Source: Photorhabdus namnaonensis | GTDB taxonomy: Bacteria > Pseudomonadota > Gammaproteobacteria > Enterobacterales > Enterobacteriaceae | Direction of reading: 5' to 3' | Assembly (NCBI RefSeq): GCF_001684335.1 | Contig: NZ_LOIC01000080.1 | Coordinates: 87,636 to 151,635, forward strand | Length of the DNA stretch: 64,000 nt | The notes under the pieces: generated by a model | What the model was told of the DNA's origin: nothing | Database searches by the model: none | Seen by the model: the letters and a program-made list of their open reading frames with translations, nothing else | Made by a program: the position numbers and the translations under genes | Shown: positions 62,965 to 64,000 of the stretch, piece by piece | How the letters are laid out: each line of letters starts with the position of its first letter | How positions within the stretch are numbered: the stretch's first letter is position 1

Positions 62965-63747
62965 GTGAAGAGAGTCAGTAACGGGCATAAACGGGCGCAT
63001 TGGGCGGTCATGATGTCCCCCTTTTGTTTCGCTCTATTGCTAGGAAGCCTGTTTAAGGCGCAGGCGGCTGAGAATCAGGGGTTATCGTTCTCCCCGATGC
63101 AGTTGTCTTATGTGGCTAAAGACAGTCCGGGCGGTGTGACCCTCAGTATGACCAATCACACGGCGCAGGGCTATCTGGTACAGGGATTTGTTAGCCCGAT
63201 GGACCCCGATACCGGCCGCTTTGACACCAAAACCGGGCACGTTCCCCCTTTTGTCGTCCTGCCGCCGTTAAAGCGGGTTGAAGCCGGCGGAAAATTTTCG
63301 TTCCGTATTCGCCAGCTTGGCGGGCAGTTACCGCCGGATCGGGAATCGGCGTTTGTGGTCTCGCTGCGGGCTATCCCCGGCGTCGCCGTGCCGGAGACCG
63401 GAGCCTCTAAACACCAAACCGGCAAAAACTCGCAAGTACAGGTCGCCTTACAGATGAATATTCGGCTGTTTTATCGTCCTCATGGGGTACCGGCTCGGGA
63501 TAACGCCACGGTGGCTGAACAGGTGAAATTTTCGATTCAGGGAACACAGTTGCGGGTGGAAAATCCCACCCCCTATTTTCTGGCCTTTTCCGCCTTAAAA
63601 GTAGGAACACAACAGGCGGATGACCACACACGCCAGGCGCTGGTGCCGCCGAAAGGCATACAGACCTATTCATTTACCGCCGGGGTACAGGGACCGTTGG
63701 TCTGGCGTTTTCCCGGTGACAGTCAGGATCGCCACGTCCCGTTATAA
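62965..63747 (+). CDS. Periplasmic fimbrial chaperone, third copy
   Basis: 260 aa, GTG start (AGAGG upstream), signal peptide ending KAQA. Family segments: LPPLKRVEAGGKFSFRI, LPPDRESAFVVSLRAIP, MNIRLFYRPHGVP and NPTPYFLAFSALKVG. The most divergent of the three copies (long insert MDPDTGRFDTKTG). It is followed by the usher. Confidence 0.88.
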   Translation: MKRVSNGHKRAHWAVMMSPFCFALLLGSLFKAQAAENQGLSFSPMQLSYVAKDSPGGVTLSMTNHTAQGYLVQGFVSPMDPDTGRFDTKTGHVPPFVVLPPLKRVEAGGKFSFRIRQLGGQLPPDRESAFVVSLRAIPGVAVPETGASKHQTGKNSQVQVALQMNIRLFYRPHGVPARDNATVAEQVKFSIQGTQLRVENPTPYFLAFSALKVGTQQADDHTRQALVPPKGIQTYSFTAGVQGPLVWRFPGDSQDRHVPL

Positions 63748-63830
63748 CCCCGCCGCATCGGCGGACGGTGTACCGGCAGAGTGACTTCAATATCAACAAG
63801 CACAGGCTTAATTAGAAGCAGAGATGAGCT

Positions 63831-64000
63831 ATGGCAATAAACACTTTATTTCCGTCTGCACTGCGGGCGGGTAACCAACGCGCGTCCGGTCAACCGGGCG
63901 GTTTCCGGCCCCGTCCGGTCTACCTATGTCTGCTGTGTTCACTGACGGCAACGGCCCTGCCCGCCTCGGCGCGGGAATACTTTAATCCCGCATTCCTGAT
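63831..64000 (+). CDS. Outer-membrane usher, N-terminal fragment (partial)
   Basis: The open frame from ATG 63831 runs to the window edge. It has a long signal region (basic, then VYLCLLCSLTATALPASA) and begins its mature part with REYFNPAFL, the typical FimD/PapC mature N-terminus. Ushers form the outer-membrane pore that assembles the fimbria. Only about 56 residues are visible. An ATG at 63824 opens a short frame that closes after 16 codons and is discounted. Confidence 0.82.
   Translation, partial: MAINTLFPSALRAGNQRASGQPGGFRPRPVYLCLLCSLTATALPASAREYFNPAFL

Overview
The window looks like a chromosome segment of Photorhabdus (Enterobacterales, Morganellaceae), probably the P. luminescens group. 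The evidence is a tcd-type insecticidal toxin-complex island whose TcA proteins match remembered W14 TcdA1 and TcdA2 sequences closely, next to an enterobacterial 4-hydroxyphenylacetate (hpa) catabolic cluster. The organism assignment rests on recognition, not on a search.

Left edge (1-2.4 kb, + strand): the tail of an unidentified gene, a 42-aa membrane peptide and a DUF4123-type T6SS effector adaptor, followed by a LysR-family regulator.

Toxin island (2.5-34.4 kb, - strand): a complete operon in the order tcdA2 (TcA), tcdB (TcB), holin-like gene, tccC (TcC). Two more TcA genes lie upstream of it, and a + strand methyltransferase and a small unknown ORF sit between them. The three TcA paralogs (2375, 2186 and 2525 aa) share the shell, pore and TcB-binding parts but carry different subsets of the receptor-binding insertions. 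Only one TcB gene is present. A second, orphan tccC lies at 38.8-41.7 kb. The two TcC proteins have near-identical 677-residue RHS cages and unrelated 288-residue toxin tails. One tail looks like a papain-fold toxin; I do not recognise the other.

Boundary and hpa region (34.6-58.9 kb): a POT-family peptide transporter, then hpaC and hpaB. An ~8.6 kb AT-rich accessory block follows: orphan tccC, a ygfF-like dehydrogenase broken by one in-frame stop, and an Hcp + RNase A-like toxin + immunity-array module with a relic of a second toxin tail. After it come hpaA, hpaX, hpaI, hpaH, gabD, a Bcr/CflA-type MFS gene, hpaF, hpaD, hpaE, hpaG2 and hpaG1 (all - strand) and the divergent repressor hpaR. 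Together these convert 4-hydroxyphenylacetate to pyruvate and succinate. A 141-bp MITE-like element with perfect 15-bp terminal inverted repeats forms the end of hpaR.

Right edge (60.2-64 kb, + strand): a chaperone-usher fimbrial operon (major subunit, chaperone, second subunit, chaperone, chaperone, start of the usher), preceded by ~1.2 kb of AT-rich DNA with several strong hairpins. From the first chaperone on it is markedly GC-rich.

No rRNA, tRNA, CRISPR array or intact insertion sequence was recognised.
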